DNA of 64,000 bases from positions 1-64,000 of the forward strand of contig JAILFA010000009.1 of assembly GCA_024687125.1 (NCBI GenBank), in the 5' to 3' direction. The notes under the pieces were generated by a model. The model was not told the DNA's origin. It did not search any database and was given only the letters and a program-made list of their open reading frames with translations. This DNA is from Lachnospiraceae bacterium (GTDB lineage Bacteria > Bacillota > Clostridia > Lachnospirales > Lachnospiraceae). Position numbers and translations under genes: made by a program. This document shows, piece by piece, positions 32,937 to 40,919 of this stretch (its first letter is position 1; each line of letters starts with the position of its first letter).

Positions 32937-33689
32937 ATGAAACGAAATATAAAACTTTTTATCAGATATGACGGAACCAGATATTACGGATGGGAGCACC
33001 AGCCGACGGAACCCATGACCATACAGGGCAAACTTGAAGAAGTGGTCCGCAGGATGCTGGGGCTTCCGGAAGGCGAGATCCCGCTGATCATCGGCGCAGG
33101 GCGCACCGACGCCGGTGTCCACGCGCAGGAAATGGTCGCGAATTTTCACGCGGAAACGGATCTTTCCGAAGAGGAGATCCTTGCCTATCTCAACCGTTAT
33201 CTTCCGGAAGATATCGGCGTAGACAGGGCTGTTTTTGCTTCGGAGCGGTTCCATGCCAGGTACAACGCGAAGGGAAAGCATTACAGATACAGATGCTGGT
33301 GCGGCGTGAACAAGCCTGTCTTTGAGCGGAAGTACATGACAGTGCTGCAGGATGACGTCGATCTCGAAAAGATGCAAAGTGCCGCCGCACTTTTGGTCGG
33401 GACACACGATTTCAAAGGCTTCTGCGCAAATCCGCGGATGAAAAAATCAACCGTCCGCACTGTCGATGAGATCACCATCCGACGGAAAAAAGAAGAGCTG
33501 CGGTTTGATTTCCACGGAAACGGTTTTCTGCAGAACATGGTACGGATCCTTGTGGGAACTCTTCTGGAAGTAGGCTGCGGACGAATGGATGAAGAAAGGA
33601 TCCGGAAGATCCTGGAGGAGGGGGACCGGAGAATTGCCGGACCGACAGCGCTGCCGCAGGGGCTGTGCCTGATCAGAGTGGATTATTGA
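32937..33689 (+). CDS. truA: tRNA pseudouridine synthase A
   Basis: Makes pseudouridine 38-40 in tRNA anticodon arms. 250 residues. The catalytic aspartate is Asp58 in GAGRTDAGVHA; other family text includes IRYDGTRYYGW at the N terminus and NGFLQNMVRILVGTLLEVG near residue 200. ATG 32937 has no Shine-Dalgarno sequence and follows a very AT-rich 60-base stretch, where its promoter probably lies. No other translation-factor genes are beside it. Confidence 0.95.
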   Translation: MKRNIKLFIRYDGTRYYGWEHQPTEPMTIQGKLEEVVRRMLGLPEGEIPLIIGAGRTDAGVHAQEMVANFHAETDLSEEEILAYLNRYLPEDIGVDRAVFASERFHARYNAKGKHYRYRCWCGVNKPVFERKYMTVLQDDVDLEKMQSAAALLVGTHDFKGFCANPRMKKSTVRTVDEITIRRKKEELRFDFHGNGFLQNMVRILVGTLLEVGCGRMDEERIRKILEEGDRRIAGPTALPQGLCLIRVDY

Positions 33690-33698
33690 TGCTGATGG

Positions 33699-33707
33699 TG
33701 CTATAAT
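33699..33707 (+). promoter_or_regulatory. Extended -10 promoter of the zinc-ribbon gene
   Basis: TGCTATAAT is an extended -10 element; no good -35 is present. A strong AAAGGAGG follows at about 33717, just before ATG 33732. Confidence 0.6.
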
Positions 33708-33731
33708 CTATATACAAAGGAGGAAAATTCC

Positions 33732-34166
33732 ATGACTTCAGATGAAAAAAGAAAGCTGCGCAGTGAGTATCAGGAACAGCTCGACGAATGCGAGAAGAAA
33801 GCTGATGAGCTGCGTAAGGAGATCGAACGTCTGAACAGCGAACTGAACTGCAGCTTCTGCGGCCAGGATCTTGAGGACGGGACACTTTTCTGCCCGAGCT
33901 GCGGACGTCGTGTTATCAAGGAGGTAGATCCGCTGGCAGTCGAGGGCGTCTGCCCTCAGTGCGGTGCCAAAATGGACGAAAACGCCAAATTCTGCATCAA
34001 ATGCGGCTATCAGGTTGTGTCATCGGCAGAGCAGGAAGCAGCCGCAGCACCGTCGGCAGAATCCGCCCCTCCCGTGCAGATGCATGCGCCGAGATTCTGT
34101 CCCACATGCGGTACGCAGCTGGATGATGATGCGGTATTCTGCTTTAACTGCGGCCTGAAGCTGTAA
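33732..34166 (+). CDS. Zinc-ribbon protein with N-terminal coiled coil
   Basis: 144 residues. Residues 1-38 form a charged coiled coil, then come Cys pairs CSFCG and CPSCG (about 40-58), CPQCG and CIKCG (about 75-95), and CPTCG and CFNCG (about 118-140): three consecutive zinc ribbons. An Ala/Pro linker separates the last one. It probably binds zinc as a scaffold; a nucleic-acid or protein role cannot be decided. It is monocistronic, with its own promoter and a terminator shared with the convergent gene. Confidence 0.82.
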   Translation: MTSDEKRKLRSEYQEQLDECEKKADELRKEIERLNSELNCSFCGQDLEDGTLFCPSCGRRVIKEVDPLAVEGVCPQCGAKMDENAKFCIKCGYQVVSSAEQEAAAAPSAESAPPVQMHAPRFCPTCGTQLDDDAVFCFNCGLKL

Positions 34167-34189
34167 GAGCAGTAAAGAAGGACAAAGAA

Positions 34190-34222
34190 AAACCGCGGAG
34201 ATCGAAATGGTCTCCGCGGTTT
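34190..34222. terminator. Bidirectional terminator
   Basis: AAACCGCGGAGA, loop of nine bases, TCTCCGCGGTTT: twelve perfect pairs with A-run before and T-run after, serving the plus-strand zinc-ribbon gene and the minus-strand DUF6465 gene. Confidence 0.88.
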
Positions 34223-34237
34223 ATTCATGCTGCCGGA

Positions 34238-34537
34238 TCAAAGATCGAAGTCACCGTGTGTGTCGTTGTTGACGACGAAGTAGACCTTGTTTTCCTCGGG
34301 CTTGATATAGAGGTCAACGTTTTCGATCTCGATGATCTTTTTCTTATACGTGCCGGTCCAGATTTCCTTGAACTTTTTTACAAGATCTTCGTAGTGGATG
34401 TCCTTGTCCTGATACTGAAGAACTACGTTGGATTTGACAGAACCCGCGTTGGCGATCTTACGGGTTGTCTTTTTGGGAGCCGCCTTTTTGACGGTCTTTG
34501 CTGCTGGCTTCTTAGCTGTCTTTTTTGTGTTCGGCAT
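34238..34537 (-). CDS. DUF6465 family protein
   Basis: 99 residues. A Lys/Ala-rich, unstructured and very basic N-terminal third (about residues 4-30, like histone H1-type tails) is followed by a compact domain (about 35-99) containing VVLQYQDKDIHYEDLV and VDLYIKPEENKVYFVVNN, the DUF6465 pattern. Of two nearby ATGs the second (at 34537) is nine bases from GGAGG, while the first (34543) is too close, so the shorter form is used. A consensus promoter lies upstream. The basic tail suggests nucleic-acid binding; that is inference. Confidence 0.8.
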   Translation of the reverse strand: MPNTKKTAKKPAAKTVKKAAPKKTTRKIANAGSVKSNVVLQYQDKDIHYEDLVKKFKEIWTGTYKKKIIEIENVDLYIKPEENKVYFVVNNDTHGDFDL

Positions 34538-34590
34538 GATCATGATCCTCCGTGATTAAACAACGTCTCCGCGCTCGTGCGCACAACTAT

Positions 34591-34619
34591 AATGTAACGT
34601 ATCGGAAGGGCGTTGTCAA
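34591..34619 (-). promoter_or_regulatory. Promoter of the DUF6465 gene
   Basis: On the minus strand, TTGACA (34619-34614) and TACATT (34596-34591) are separated by 17 bases, about 55-80 bases upstream of the start codon. Confidence 0.65.
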
Positions 34620-34635
34620 ATTTTGATTTTTCCAC

Positions 34636-34664
34636 TTGCATCGCCCGATACTTTATGCTAATAT
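34636..34664 (+). promoter_or_regulatory. Promoter of tRNA-Ala
   Basis: TTGCAT (34636-34641), 17-base spacer, TAATAT (34659-34664) preceded by TGC as an extended -10, 17 bases before the tRNA. Confidence 0.7.
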
Positions 34665-34681
34665 TTGCTGGTCAATGTTTT

Positions 34682-34754
34682 GGGGTCGTAGCTCAGTTGG
34701 GAGAGCGCAGCGTTCGCAACGCTGAGGTCAAGGGTTCGATCCCCTCCGGCTCCA
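34682..34754 (+). tRNA. tRNA-Ala (anticodon CGC)
   Basis: Complete cloverleaf: acceptor GGGGTCG/CGGCTCC with the alanine identity pair G3-U70, D arm GCTC/GAGC, anticodon stem CAGCG/CGCTG with loop TTCGCAA (anticodon CGC), T arm AGGGTTCGATCCCCT, discriminator A. CCA is not encoded. Confidence 0.97.
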
Positions 34755-34757
34755 TGA

Positions 34758-34788
34758 GGCAGAAAACCGAGTGTTTTCTGCCTTTTTT
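34758..34788 (+). terminator. Terminator of tRNA-Ala
   Basis: GGCAGAAAAC, loop CGAGT, GTTTTCTGCC, then TTTTTT: a textbook rho-independent terminator right behind the tRNA. It also lies close to the 3' end of tmcAL on the other strand. Confidence 0.92.
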
Positions 34789-34794
34789 GCTGTA

Positions 34795-36018
34795 TTAAGC
34801 GATCACCGGCATTTTCTCCTCTTCCGGCTTTCGAAGGGATGCGGAAAGCGTCAGACTGTCATATAGGGCGCCGGAGAACAGTGCCAGTTCTGCGAGACGC
34901 TTTTCGGATCCGGACAGATCCGCATGAAAATCCGCGCCTCTCACGATCATCCGGGCGGAAGAATTTTCGGCGATCCTGGACAGAAGATTTCTGGCATTTT
35001 CCCGGAAGCCGAGGACACGAAGCAATGTGGCTTTTTCAGAGAGCATCCCGGAGCGTTCCTTCTGTGTGATGCCGAAGATCAGCTGCAGAAGAGAGCGGCG
35101 TATCCTGGAAAGCGTAAAAGCCTTTACCTTGAGTGCGGCGGCATAGGAACCGAAATGCTCACAGGAAAGCCGGGAGTGATAGATGCGCTGTCCGAGGTCC
35201 TGTCCGATATCGGCGATCTCCGAAAGCTTTTTCGGATCGGACGCGAGAAGACGGTACATCAGGATCTGTGAAAGGTCATCCGGCTCTGCGAAGCGTTCCG
35301 AGTCAGAAACTGCGATCTCGGAAACTTCACGCCATGAGGCATCCGGTACAAAGGGACGGATCGTACTGACATCGTTTTTTATGAGCTCACGAAGTTTTGT
35401 GGCACTGGAGATCTCATTGCCCTGCGGCATTCGGCGCATGCAGACAGGCATGATCGCTGAATTCAGCTTTCTGATGCTCCGGACATATTCCATTCCCAAA
35501 AGGTCATTCGGACGGTCAGCTGGGATCAGGGCGGAAGGATCTTCTACATCTGTCTGATGACCGGAAGCGCCGACCGCTTTTGAAAAAGCCGCCGGATAGG
35601 GATCGCCATCCCGCATCGCCGCGAGTATTCTGTCGTGAAATTCAGGATCTTCCGAGAGCAGATCGATCATTTCGGCCGTGCTGGAAAGAGACTGCAGGTC
35701 GCCGGTCTCGCTGCCGAAAAGCATTTCATCCACGATCCCCAGAGCATCCAGCGTCAGAACGGCGCCTCGCGCATAGATCTCCGCAGGAGCAAGACAATAG
35801 ATGAGAGGGAGTTCCAGGACCAGATCGGCACCGGCTGAAAGGGCGGCGCGGCATCTGCGCATTTTGCTGATGACAGCAGGCTCGCCGCGCTGTACAAAAT
35901 CTCCGGACAGCAGAACGATGACAGCATCTGCTCCGCGGACATTTTTCGCGTGCTCGATCAGTGCGGCGTGACCGTTGTGCAGGGGATTCAGTTCAGCAAG
36001 GATGGCGGCGGTTTTCAT
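34795..36018 (-). CDS. tmcAL: tRNA(Met) cytidine acetate ligase
   Basis: Forms N4-acetylcytidine at the wobble position of elongator tRNA-Met from acetate and ATP. 407 residues, usual for the family. The nucleotidyltransferase HxGH motif is in NPLHNGHAALI near residue 13, followed by VIVLLSGDFVQRGEPAVI and GADLVLELPLIYCLAP. The start at 36018 is set by this conserved N terminus; no Shine-Dalgarno is obvious. It is transcribed away from pta, with the two sharing a short divergent intergenic region. The neighbouring acetate genes are probably coincidence, although acetate is its substrate. Confidence 0.9.
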   Translation of the reverse strand: MKTAAILAELNPLHNGHAALIEHAKNVRGADAVIVLLSGDFVQRGEPAVISKMRRCRAALSAGADLVLELPLIYCLAPAEIYARGAVLTLDALGIVDEMLFGSETGDLQSLSSTAEMIDLLSEDPEFHDRILAAMRDGDPYPAAFSKAVGASGHQTDVEDPSALIPADRPNDLLGMEYVRSIRKLNSAIMPVCMRRMPQGNEISSATKLRELIKNDVSTIRPFVPDASWREVSEIAVSDSERFAEPDDLSQILMYRLLASDPKKLSEIADIGQDLGQRIYHSRLSCEHFGSYAAALKVKAFTLSRIRRSLLQLIFGITQKERSGMLSEKATLLRVLGFRENARNLLSRIAENSSARMIVRGADFHADLSGSEKRLAELALFSGALYDSLTLSASLRKPEEEKMPVIA

Positions 36019-36084
36019 GTATATGATTCTATCATAATGATCGTGACAATTACAAAATTTGTCATGGATTTTTTCTTCAGTCTT

Positions 36085-36093
36085 TGTTATAAT
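36085..36093 (+). promoter_or_regulatory. Extended -10 promoter of pta
   Basis: TGTTATAAT, an extended -10 element, about 40 bases before ATG 36134; the -35 region (TGGATT, 17 bases upstream) is weak. Confidence 0.6.
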
Positions 36094-36133
36094 TGATGCG
36101 TTTCGTTTGTTTTTTCCGCATGAGGGGGAAAGT

Positions 36134-37147
36134 ATGTCATATATTGATAAGATCAAAAAGAAAGCCAAAATGGACAAGAAGACGATCGTACTGCCGGAGG
36201 CCGATGATGAACGGACAATCCTGGCGGCTGCCGAGATCCTGCGTGAGGATCTCGCGAATCTGATCCTGATCGGCAATGAGCAGAAGATCAATTCCGATGC
36301 CGACAGGATGCACGTCCATTTCGCGCGTACCATGATCATTGACCCGGAAAATGACCCCAATTTTGAAAGCTACGTAAAGCTTCTGTTCCAGCTCCGCGAG
36401 GCCAAGGGAATGACGGAAGAAAAGGCCAGAGAGCTGCTTTCCACCAACCCGATCTACTATGGCGTCATGCTCCTCAAAGCAGGGATCGCCGACGGGCTGG
36501 TCGCGGGTGCCTGTCATCCGACAGCGGATACGCTGCGTCCGGCTCTGCAGATCCTGAAGACCGCGCCCGGTGTGAAAATGGTCTCCGGATTCTTTGTTGT
36601 CGACTGTCCGCACTCGGATTACGGAGAAGACGGTACCTTTATCTTTGCGGATGCCGGTCTGAACCAGGATCCCACGAGCGAGGAGCTTGCCGTGATCGCG
36701 GAATCCAGCGCGCGGAGCTTCAGGCAGCTCGTCGGCGGTGAGCCGTGCGTCGCTCTGCTGTCACATTCGACCAAGGGCAGTGCAAAGCATGAGCTTGTGG
36801 ACAAGGTTGTTGAGGCAACGAGGCTTGCTCATGAGATGTATCCGGAACTCAATCTTGACGGTGAACTGCAGCTGGATGCCGCGATCGTACCGGAAGTCGC
36901 TGAGACCAAGGCACCTGGCAGCAAGGTCGCCGGTCATGCCAATGTTCTGATCTTCCCGAATCTTGATGCCGGCAACATCGGATATAAGCTGGTACAGCGT
37001 CTCGGCGGCGCCGATGCCTACGGGCCTATGCTGCAGGGTATTGCACAGCCTGTGAACGATCTTTCGAGAGGCTGCTCGTGGGAGGATATCGTCGGTGTTG
37101 TCGCGCTCACAGCCGTACAGGCACAGACTCCGTACAAATACAAATAA
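36134..37147 (+). CDS. pta: Phosphate acetyltransferase
   Basis: Converts acetyl-CoA and phosphate to acetyl phosphate. 337 residues, the short Pta form with the PTA_PTB domain only. Recognisable segments include KTIVLPEADDERTILAA at the N terminus, GLVAGACHPTADTLRPALQI near 143, and the C-terminal NVLIFPNLDAGNIGYKL and LQGIAQPVNDLSRGCS. GAGGGGGA precedes ATG 36134. Followed by ackA after 43 bases: the acetate/ATP-yielding fermentation pathway. Confidence 0.96.
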   Translation: MSYIDKIKKKAKMDKKTIVLPEADDERTILAAAEILREDLANLILIGNEQKINSDADRMHVHFARTMIIDPENDPNFESYVKLLFQLREAKGMTEEKARELLSTNPIYYGVMLLKAGIADGLVAGACHPTADTLRPALQILKTAPGVKMVSGFFVVDCPHSDYGEDGTFIFADAGLNQDPTSEELAVIAESSARSFRQLVGGEPCVALLSHSTKGSAKHELVDKVVEATRLAHEMYPELNLDGELQLDAAIVPEVAETKAPGSKVAGHANVLIFPNLDAGNIGYKLVQRLGGADAYGPMLQGIAQPVNDLSRGCSWEDIVGVVALTAVQAQTPYKYK

Positions 37148-37190
37148 GCAGATACCGCAACCAGAAGGTCATCATATAAGGAGAATAATC

Positions 37191-38387
37191 ATGAAGATAC
37201 TTGTCATCAACTGCGGCAGTTCGTCTCTGAAGTTTCAGCTGATCGATTCCGATACGGAAGAGGTTCTGGGGAAAGGCCTCTGCGAGCGGATCGGTATTGA
37301 CGGCAGTGTGATAAACTTTACGCCCGCAGGAAGGGATAAGATCGTCAGGGAAGTGCCGATGCCGGATCATAACAAGGCGATCGAACTTGTTATCGAAGCG
37401 CTCACGGATCCTGATAACGGTGTTGTCAGGGAACTTTCCGAGATCGGTGCGGTCGGACACCGCATCGTACACGGAGGAGAAGCATTTACAAAGTCCGTGG
37501 TCATCGATGACAAGGTACTCGCCGCGATCGAAGAGGTGTCTGATCTGGCGCCGCTCCATAATCCCGCGAATCTGATCGGTGTCCGCGCCTGTCAGAAGGC
37601 CATGCCGGGTGTGCCGATGGTCGCGGTTTTTGATACGGCTTTCCATCAGACAATGCCCGAGGAGGCGTATCTTTACGGCCTTCCTTACGGCTATTATGAA
37701 AAGTTCAAGGTCCGCCGCTATGGGTTCCACGGAACGAGTCATGCTTTTGTTTCGCGACGGGCGGCTGAGATCATCGGCAGGCCCTATGAGGAGCTCAAAC
37801 TCATCGTCTGCCATCTCGGCAACGGCGCAAGCGTATCGGCAGTCAAAAACGGGAAATGCATTGACACCTCCATGGGACTTACGCCTCTGGAAGGGTTGAT
37901 CATGGGAACGCGGAGCGGCGATATCGATCCCGCGGTTGTCGAGTACATCGGCCAGAAGGACGGCAAGGATCTGGCGGGCGTCATGAATGTACTGAATAAA
38001 AAGTCCGGTGTCTTCGGTCTTTCCGGTGATCTGTCGTCAGATTTCCGCGATCTGGAAGCGGGCTATAACAAGCAGGATCCCGGGGCGACCAGAGCGATCA
38101 TGACCTTTGCCTATCATGTCGTAAAGTATATCGGTGCCTATACCGCTGCCATGGACGGTGTGGACGGCATCTGCTTCACGGCCGGCGTCGGTGAAAACAG
38201 CCCGCTTGTCCGCCGCCTTGTGGCCGGACGTCTTTCCTTCCTGGGGATCACACTTGACGAGGAGGCAAATGATGTCCACGGCAAGGAACGCACAATCTCC
38301 ACACCGGACAGCAGGGTCCGCGTGATGGTTATCCCGACCAACGAGGAACTTGCGATCGCGAGGGATACAGCGGCTCTGGTCGGCTGA
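37191..38387 (+). CDS. ackA: Acetate kinase
   Basis: Makes ATP from acetyl phosphate, releasing acetate. 398 residues. Family signatures include KILVINCGSSSLKFQLI at the start and YGFHGTSHAFVSRRA near residue 178, along with GNGASV and FTAGVGEN near residue 325. AAGGAGA lies upstream of ATG 37191. Cotranscribed with pta. No terminator is visible before the rpmF promoter that begins 24 bases after its stop. Confidence 0.96.
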   Translation: MKILVINCGSSSLKFQLIDSDTEEVLGKGLCERIGIDGSVINFTPAGRDKIVREVPMPDHNKAIELVIEALTDPDNGVVRELSEIGAVGHRIVHGGEAFTKSVVIDDKVLAAIEEVSDLAPLHNPANLIGVRACQKAMPGVPMVAVFDTAFHQTMPEEAYLYGLPYGYYEKFKVRRYGFHGTSHAFVSRRAAEIIGRPYEELKLIVCHLGNGASVSAVKNGKCIDTSMGLTPLEGLIMGTRSGDIDPAVVEYIGQKDGKDLAGVMNVLNKKSGVFGLSGDLSSDFRDLEAGYNKQDPGATRAIMTFAYHVVKYIGAYTAAMDGVDGICFTAGVGENSPLVRRLVAGRLSFLGITLDEEANDVHGKERTISTPDSRVRVMVIPTNEELAIARDTAALVG

Positions 38388-38410
38388 CCCGGATACGAGG
38401 AAATTCTCTG

Positions 38411-38439
38411 TTGACAATCACCTGTCGACAGAATATAAT
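38411..38439 (+). promoter_or_regulatory. Promoter of rpmF
   Basis: TTGACA (38411-38416), 17-base spacer, TATAAT (38434-38439): a perfect sigma-A promoter giving a leader of about 80 bases. Confidence 0.88.
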
Positions 38440-38446
38440 AATTGTC

Positions 38447-38502
38447 GCGCGTCTTTACGCGCCTTTGAACAGATACGGGATACGGGCAGGGGAAACGCCC
38501 GT
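38447..38502 (+). promoter_or_regulatory. rpmF leader with two hairpins
   Basis: GCGCGT/ACGCGC (38447-38462) and ACGGGC/GCCCGT (38482-38502) form two stem-loops ahead of the AAGGAGG ribosome-binding site. They could allow autoregulation by a ribosomal protein, or only stabilise the mRNA. Confidence 0.45.
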
Positions 38503-38525
38503 TGCAGTTGAAGGAGGTGTTTACT

Positions 38526-38708
38526 ATGTCGATCTGCCCTAAGAACAAATCATCCAAAGGACACAGGGATCAGCGCAGGGCCAACTGGAAGATGGCCAAG
38601 CCCACGCTCGTCAAGTGCAGTCATTGCGGCGCTCTGATGGAGCCCCACAAGGTATGCAAGACCTGCGGCTACTATCAGAACAAGAGTGTGATCGCCAAAG
38701 AGGCGTGA
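38526..38708 (+). CDS. rpmF: 50S ribosomal protein L32
   Basis: 60 residues: the conserved basic N terminus (SKGHRDQRRANWKM) and a zinc-binding CSHC...CKTC ribbon, the C+ type of L32. GAAGGAGG precedes ATG 38526. It has its own promoter and a strong terminator. The DUF177/YceD gene that normally sits directly before rpmF in Bacillota is not here. Confidence 0.96.
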   Translation: MSICPKNKSSKGHRDQRRANWKMAKPTLVKCSHCGALMEPHKVCKTCGYYQNKSVIAKEA

Positions 38709-38738
38709 TCACCGCAAAACAACAGAAATACAGAATCG

Positions 38739-38767
38739 GGAGACAGAAACCTGTCTCCTTTTTCTTT
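38739..38767 (+). terminator. Terminator of rpmF
   Basis: GGAGACAG, loop AAAC, CTGTCTCC, followed by TTTTTCTTT. Confidence 0.92.
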
Positions 38768-38794
38768 GACTTTTCTCCCGGCTTCATGTATAAT
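38766..38794 (+). promoter_or_regulatory. Promoter of plsX operon
   Basis: TTGACT (38766-38771), 17-base spacer, TATAAT (38789-38794), directly after the rpmF terminator and 60 bases before plsX. Confidence 0.85.
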
Positions 38795-38854
38795 CACTTA
38801 GTTATGTTGTGCGTTGTTTGAAAACTCTGTGTTTATTTCGGAGGAACGATACAG

Positions 38855-39916
38855 ATGTCTGAATTTGTCAGAGTGGCGCTCGACGCAATGGGGGGCGACA
38901 ATGCTCCGCATGAGACCGTACAGGGTGCTCTCGACGCATTGAACGGATCACCGGCGCTGCGGATCATTCTCGTCGGTCAGGAAGATGCGCTGCGCAGACA
39001 GCTTAAGAAGTGCGGGTATACGGAGGATGTCCCGGTAAAGGAATCGGAGGATGGTTCGGACTGGGATGAAAACGCAAGACTTATCATCGTCAAGGCTTCT
39101 GAGCTCATCGAGATGGCGGAACCGCCTGTGGCTGCGATCATGTCGAAACGCGATTCGTCTATCGTAAGAGCCATGCAGCTTGTCCGGCAGGGTAAGGCGG
39201 ACGCTTATGTGAGCGCCGGCTCCACGGGAGCAACCCTTGTCGGCGGACAGACGATCATTGGCAGAGTAAAGGGCGTGGAAAGAGCGCCTCTCGCACCGTT
39301 TATCCCGACCGAAAAGGGAACATCGATCCTGATCGACTGCGGTGCCAACGTGGACGCCAGATCCTCGGCACTCGTACAGTTCGCAAAGATGGGCAGTATC
39401 TACTATAAAAATGCGATGCACAAGGAGAAGCCTACCGTTGCGATCGTCAATATCGGCGCTGAGGAGGAAAAGGGCAACGCGCTGGTCAAAGAGACTTTTC
39501 CGCTGCTCAGGGACTGTCCGGGTATCAACTTCATCGGCAGCGCTGAGGCAAGGGATATCCCCGCGGGTGTCGCGGATGTGCTGGTATGTGAAGCCTTTAC
39601 GGGCAATGTTATTCTGAAGATGTATGAGGGTGTTGGCAGAGCGGCGCTCCATATGCTGAAGAAGGGTCTAACGAAGAATCTGATCACGAAGATCGGTGCA
39701 CTGCTCGTCAAAAATTCAGTCAAAGAGAATCTTAAGGTATTTGATATGTCGGAATACGGTGGAGCGCCGATGCTGGGACTGAAAGGCCTGGTGGTCAAAA
39801 CACACGGAAGCGCGACAGCTAAGGAGATCAAGAATTCTATCCTTCAGTGCGCGACATTCCAGGAACTGGCCATCGGGAAACAGATAGAGGAGTCGCTTGC
39901 GGGCGGCAGCAACTAA
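38855..39916 (+). CDS. plsX: Phosphate acyltransferase PlsX
   Basis: Makes acyl phosphate from acyl-ACP for phospholipid synthesis. 353 residues, usual size. Family text: VALDAMGGDNAPHETVQGAL at the N terminus, VSAGSTGATLVGGQ near residue 115, and LVCEAFTGNVILK near 248. TCGGAGG precedes ATG 38855. Heads a membrane-biogenesis operon with acpP, rnc, smc and ftsY. No FapR-type operator was recognised in its leader. Confidence 0.95.
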   Translation: MSEFVRVALDAMGGDNAPHETVQGALDALNGSPALRIILVGQEDALRRQLKKCGYTEDVPVKESEDGSDWDENARLIIVKASELIEMAEPPVAAIMSKRDSSIVRAMQLVRQGKADAYVSAGSTGATLVGGQTIIGRVKGVERAPLAPFIPTEKGTSILIDCGANVDARSSALVQFAKMGSIYYKNAMHKEKPTVAIVNIGAEEEKGNALVKETFPLLRDCPGINFIGSAEARDIPAGVADVLVCEAFTGNVILKMYEGVGRAALHMLKKGLTKNLITKIGALLVKNSVKENLKVFDMSEYGGAPMLGLKGLVVKTHGSATAKEIKNSILQCATFQELAIGKQIEESLAGGSN

Positions 39917-39938
39917 ACAAATCCGGAGGGAAACAGTG

Positions 39939-40172
39939 ATGGAAATGGAAAAACTCAAGAGGATCATTGCGGATGTACTTAATGTTGATCCCAATGAAGT
40001 GACAGAGGAGACGACATTTGTTGAGGATCTGGCGGCAGATTCCCTGGATATCCTCGAGATCATCATGCAGATCCAGGATGTCTTTGACATTCAGGTTCCG
40101 CAGGAAGAAGCGACCAAGATCAAGACGGTCGGCGAAGCGGCAGCGATGATCCGCAATGCCGGCAAAGCATAA
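39939..40172 (+). CDS. acpP: Acyl carrier protein
   Basis: 77 residues. The phosphopantetheine attachment serine is in AADSLDILEII. CGGAGGG lies eight bases before ATG 39939, which gives the normal N terminus. It follows plsX, which uses acyl-ACP as substrate. Acidic helical composition matches AcpP. Confidence 0.94.
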   Translation: MEMEKLKRIIADVLNVDPNEVTEETTFVEDLAADSLDILEIIMQIQDVFDIQVPQEEATKIKTVGEAAAMIRNAGKA

Positions 40173-40223
40173 GGAAGCATGACTGAGGGAACTGACTGTT
40201 CTGAAAGTATCTGAGGAAAACAG

Positions 40224-40916
40224 ATGGCATCCGATAATGATCTGAAAACACTGATGAAGACGATCGGTTATTCGTTCCGCGATGAAACACTGCTCATTCA
40301 GGCTCTGACTCACTCTTCCTATGCGAATGAACGCAGGGAAAAGATCAGCGACTACGAGCGGCTGGAGTTTCTCGGTGACGCTGTCCTGGAGATGATCGTA
40401 AGCGACGCGCTTTATAAAGAGCATCCCGATCTTAGGGAGGGCGAACTTACCAAAAAGAGGGCGGCACTTGTCTGCGAGCCTTCGCTGGCTTACTGCGCCA
40501 AAAAGATCGGACTGTGTGACTATATCTTTCTTGGTAAAGGCGAAGAAGCTGCCGGGGGACGGGAACGGGTCGCCATCATTTCAGATGTACTGGAGGCCGT
40601 ACTCGGCGCCGTCTATCTTGACGGCGGTTATGATGCCGCAGAAAGATATGTCCGCGAGATCGTTCTGAAAAATCAGGAATCTCTGCGCCTCTTCCATGAT
40701 TCCAAAACGATGCTCCAGGAGCTCGTACAGGGCAGAAAGCTTCCTCCGCTGTCGTACCGGATCGTCGGAGAACGCGGACCGGAGCACCGCAGGATCTTTA
40801 CTTGTGAAGCCCTGATCGGGGACAAGGTCATGGGGTCGGGCGAGGGGACCAGTAAAAAGGCCGCGGAGCAGAATGCGGCTTATCAGGCACTTCTTGCGCT
40901 GGAAGACAGATCGTAA
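40224..40916 (+). CDS. rnc: Ribonuclease III
   Basis: Double-strand-specific RNase for rRNA and mRNA processing. 230 residues: the RNase III signature YERLEFLGDAVLEM near residue 46, the second metal cluster ISDVLEAVLGAVYLDGG near 118, and a C-terminal dsRNA-binding domain (about 157-225, ending in KKAAEQNAAYQALL). It precedes smc by three bases, the classic rnc-smc-ftsY order. Confidence 0.96.
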   Translation: MASDNDLKTLMKTIGYSFRDETLLIQALTHSSYANERREKISDYERLEFLGDAVLEMIVSDALYKEHPDLREGELTKKRAALVCEPSLAYCAKKIGLCDYIFLGKGEEAAGGRERVAIISDVLEAVLGAVYLDGGYDAAERYVREIVLKNQESLRLFHDSKTMLQELVQGRKLPPLSYRIVGERGPEHRRIFTCEALIGDKVMGSGEGTSKKAAEQNAAYQALLALEDRS

Positions 40917-40919
40917 TTC

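Noticed and set aside
34588-34593. Plus-strand TATAAT near 34.59 kb
   Set aside because: No -35 lies upstream and the better promoter here is the minus-strand one for DUF6465.
34613-34798. Short frame across tRNA-Ala
   Set aside because: It lies on the tRNA, its promoter and terminator; no coding sense.
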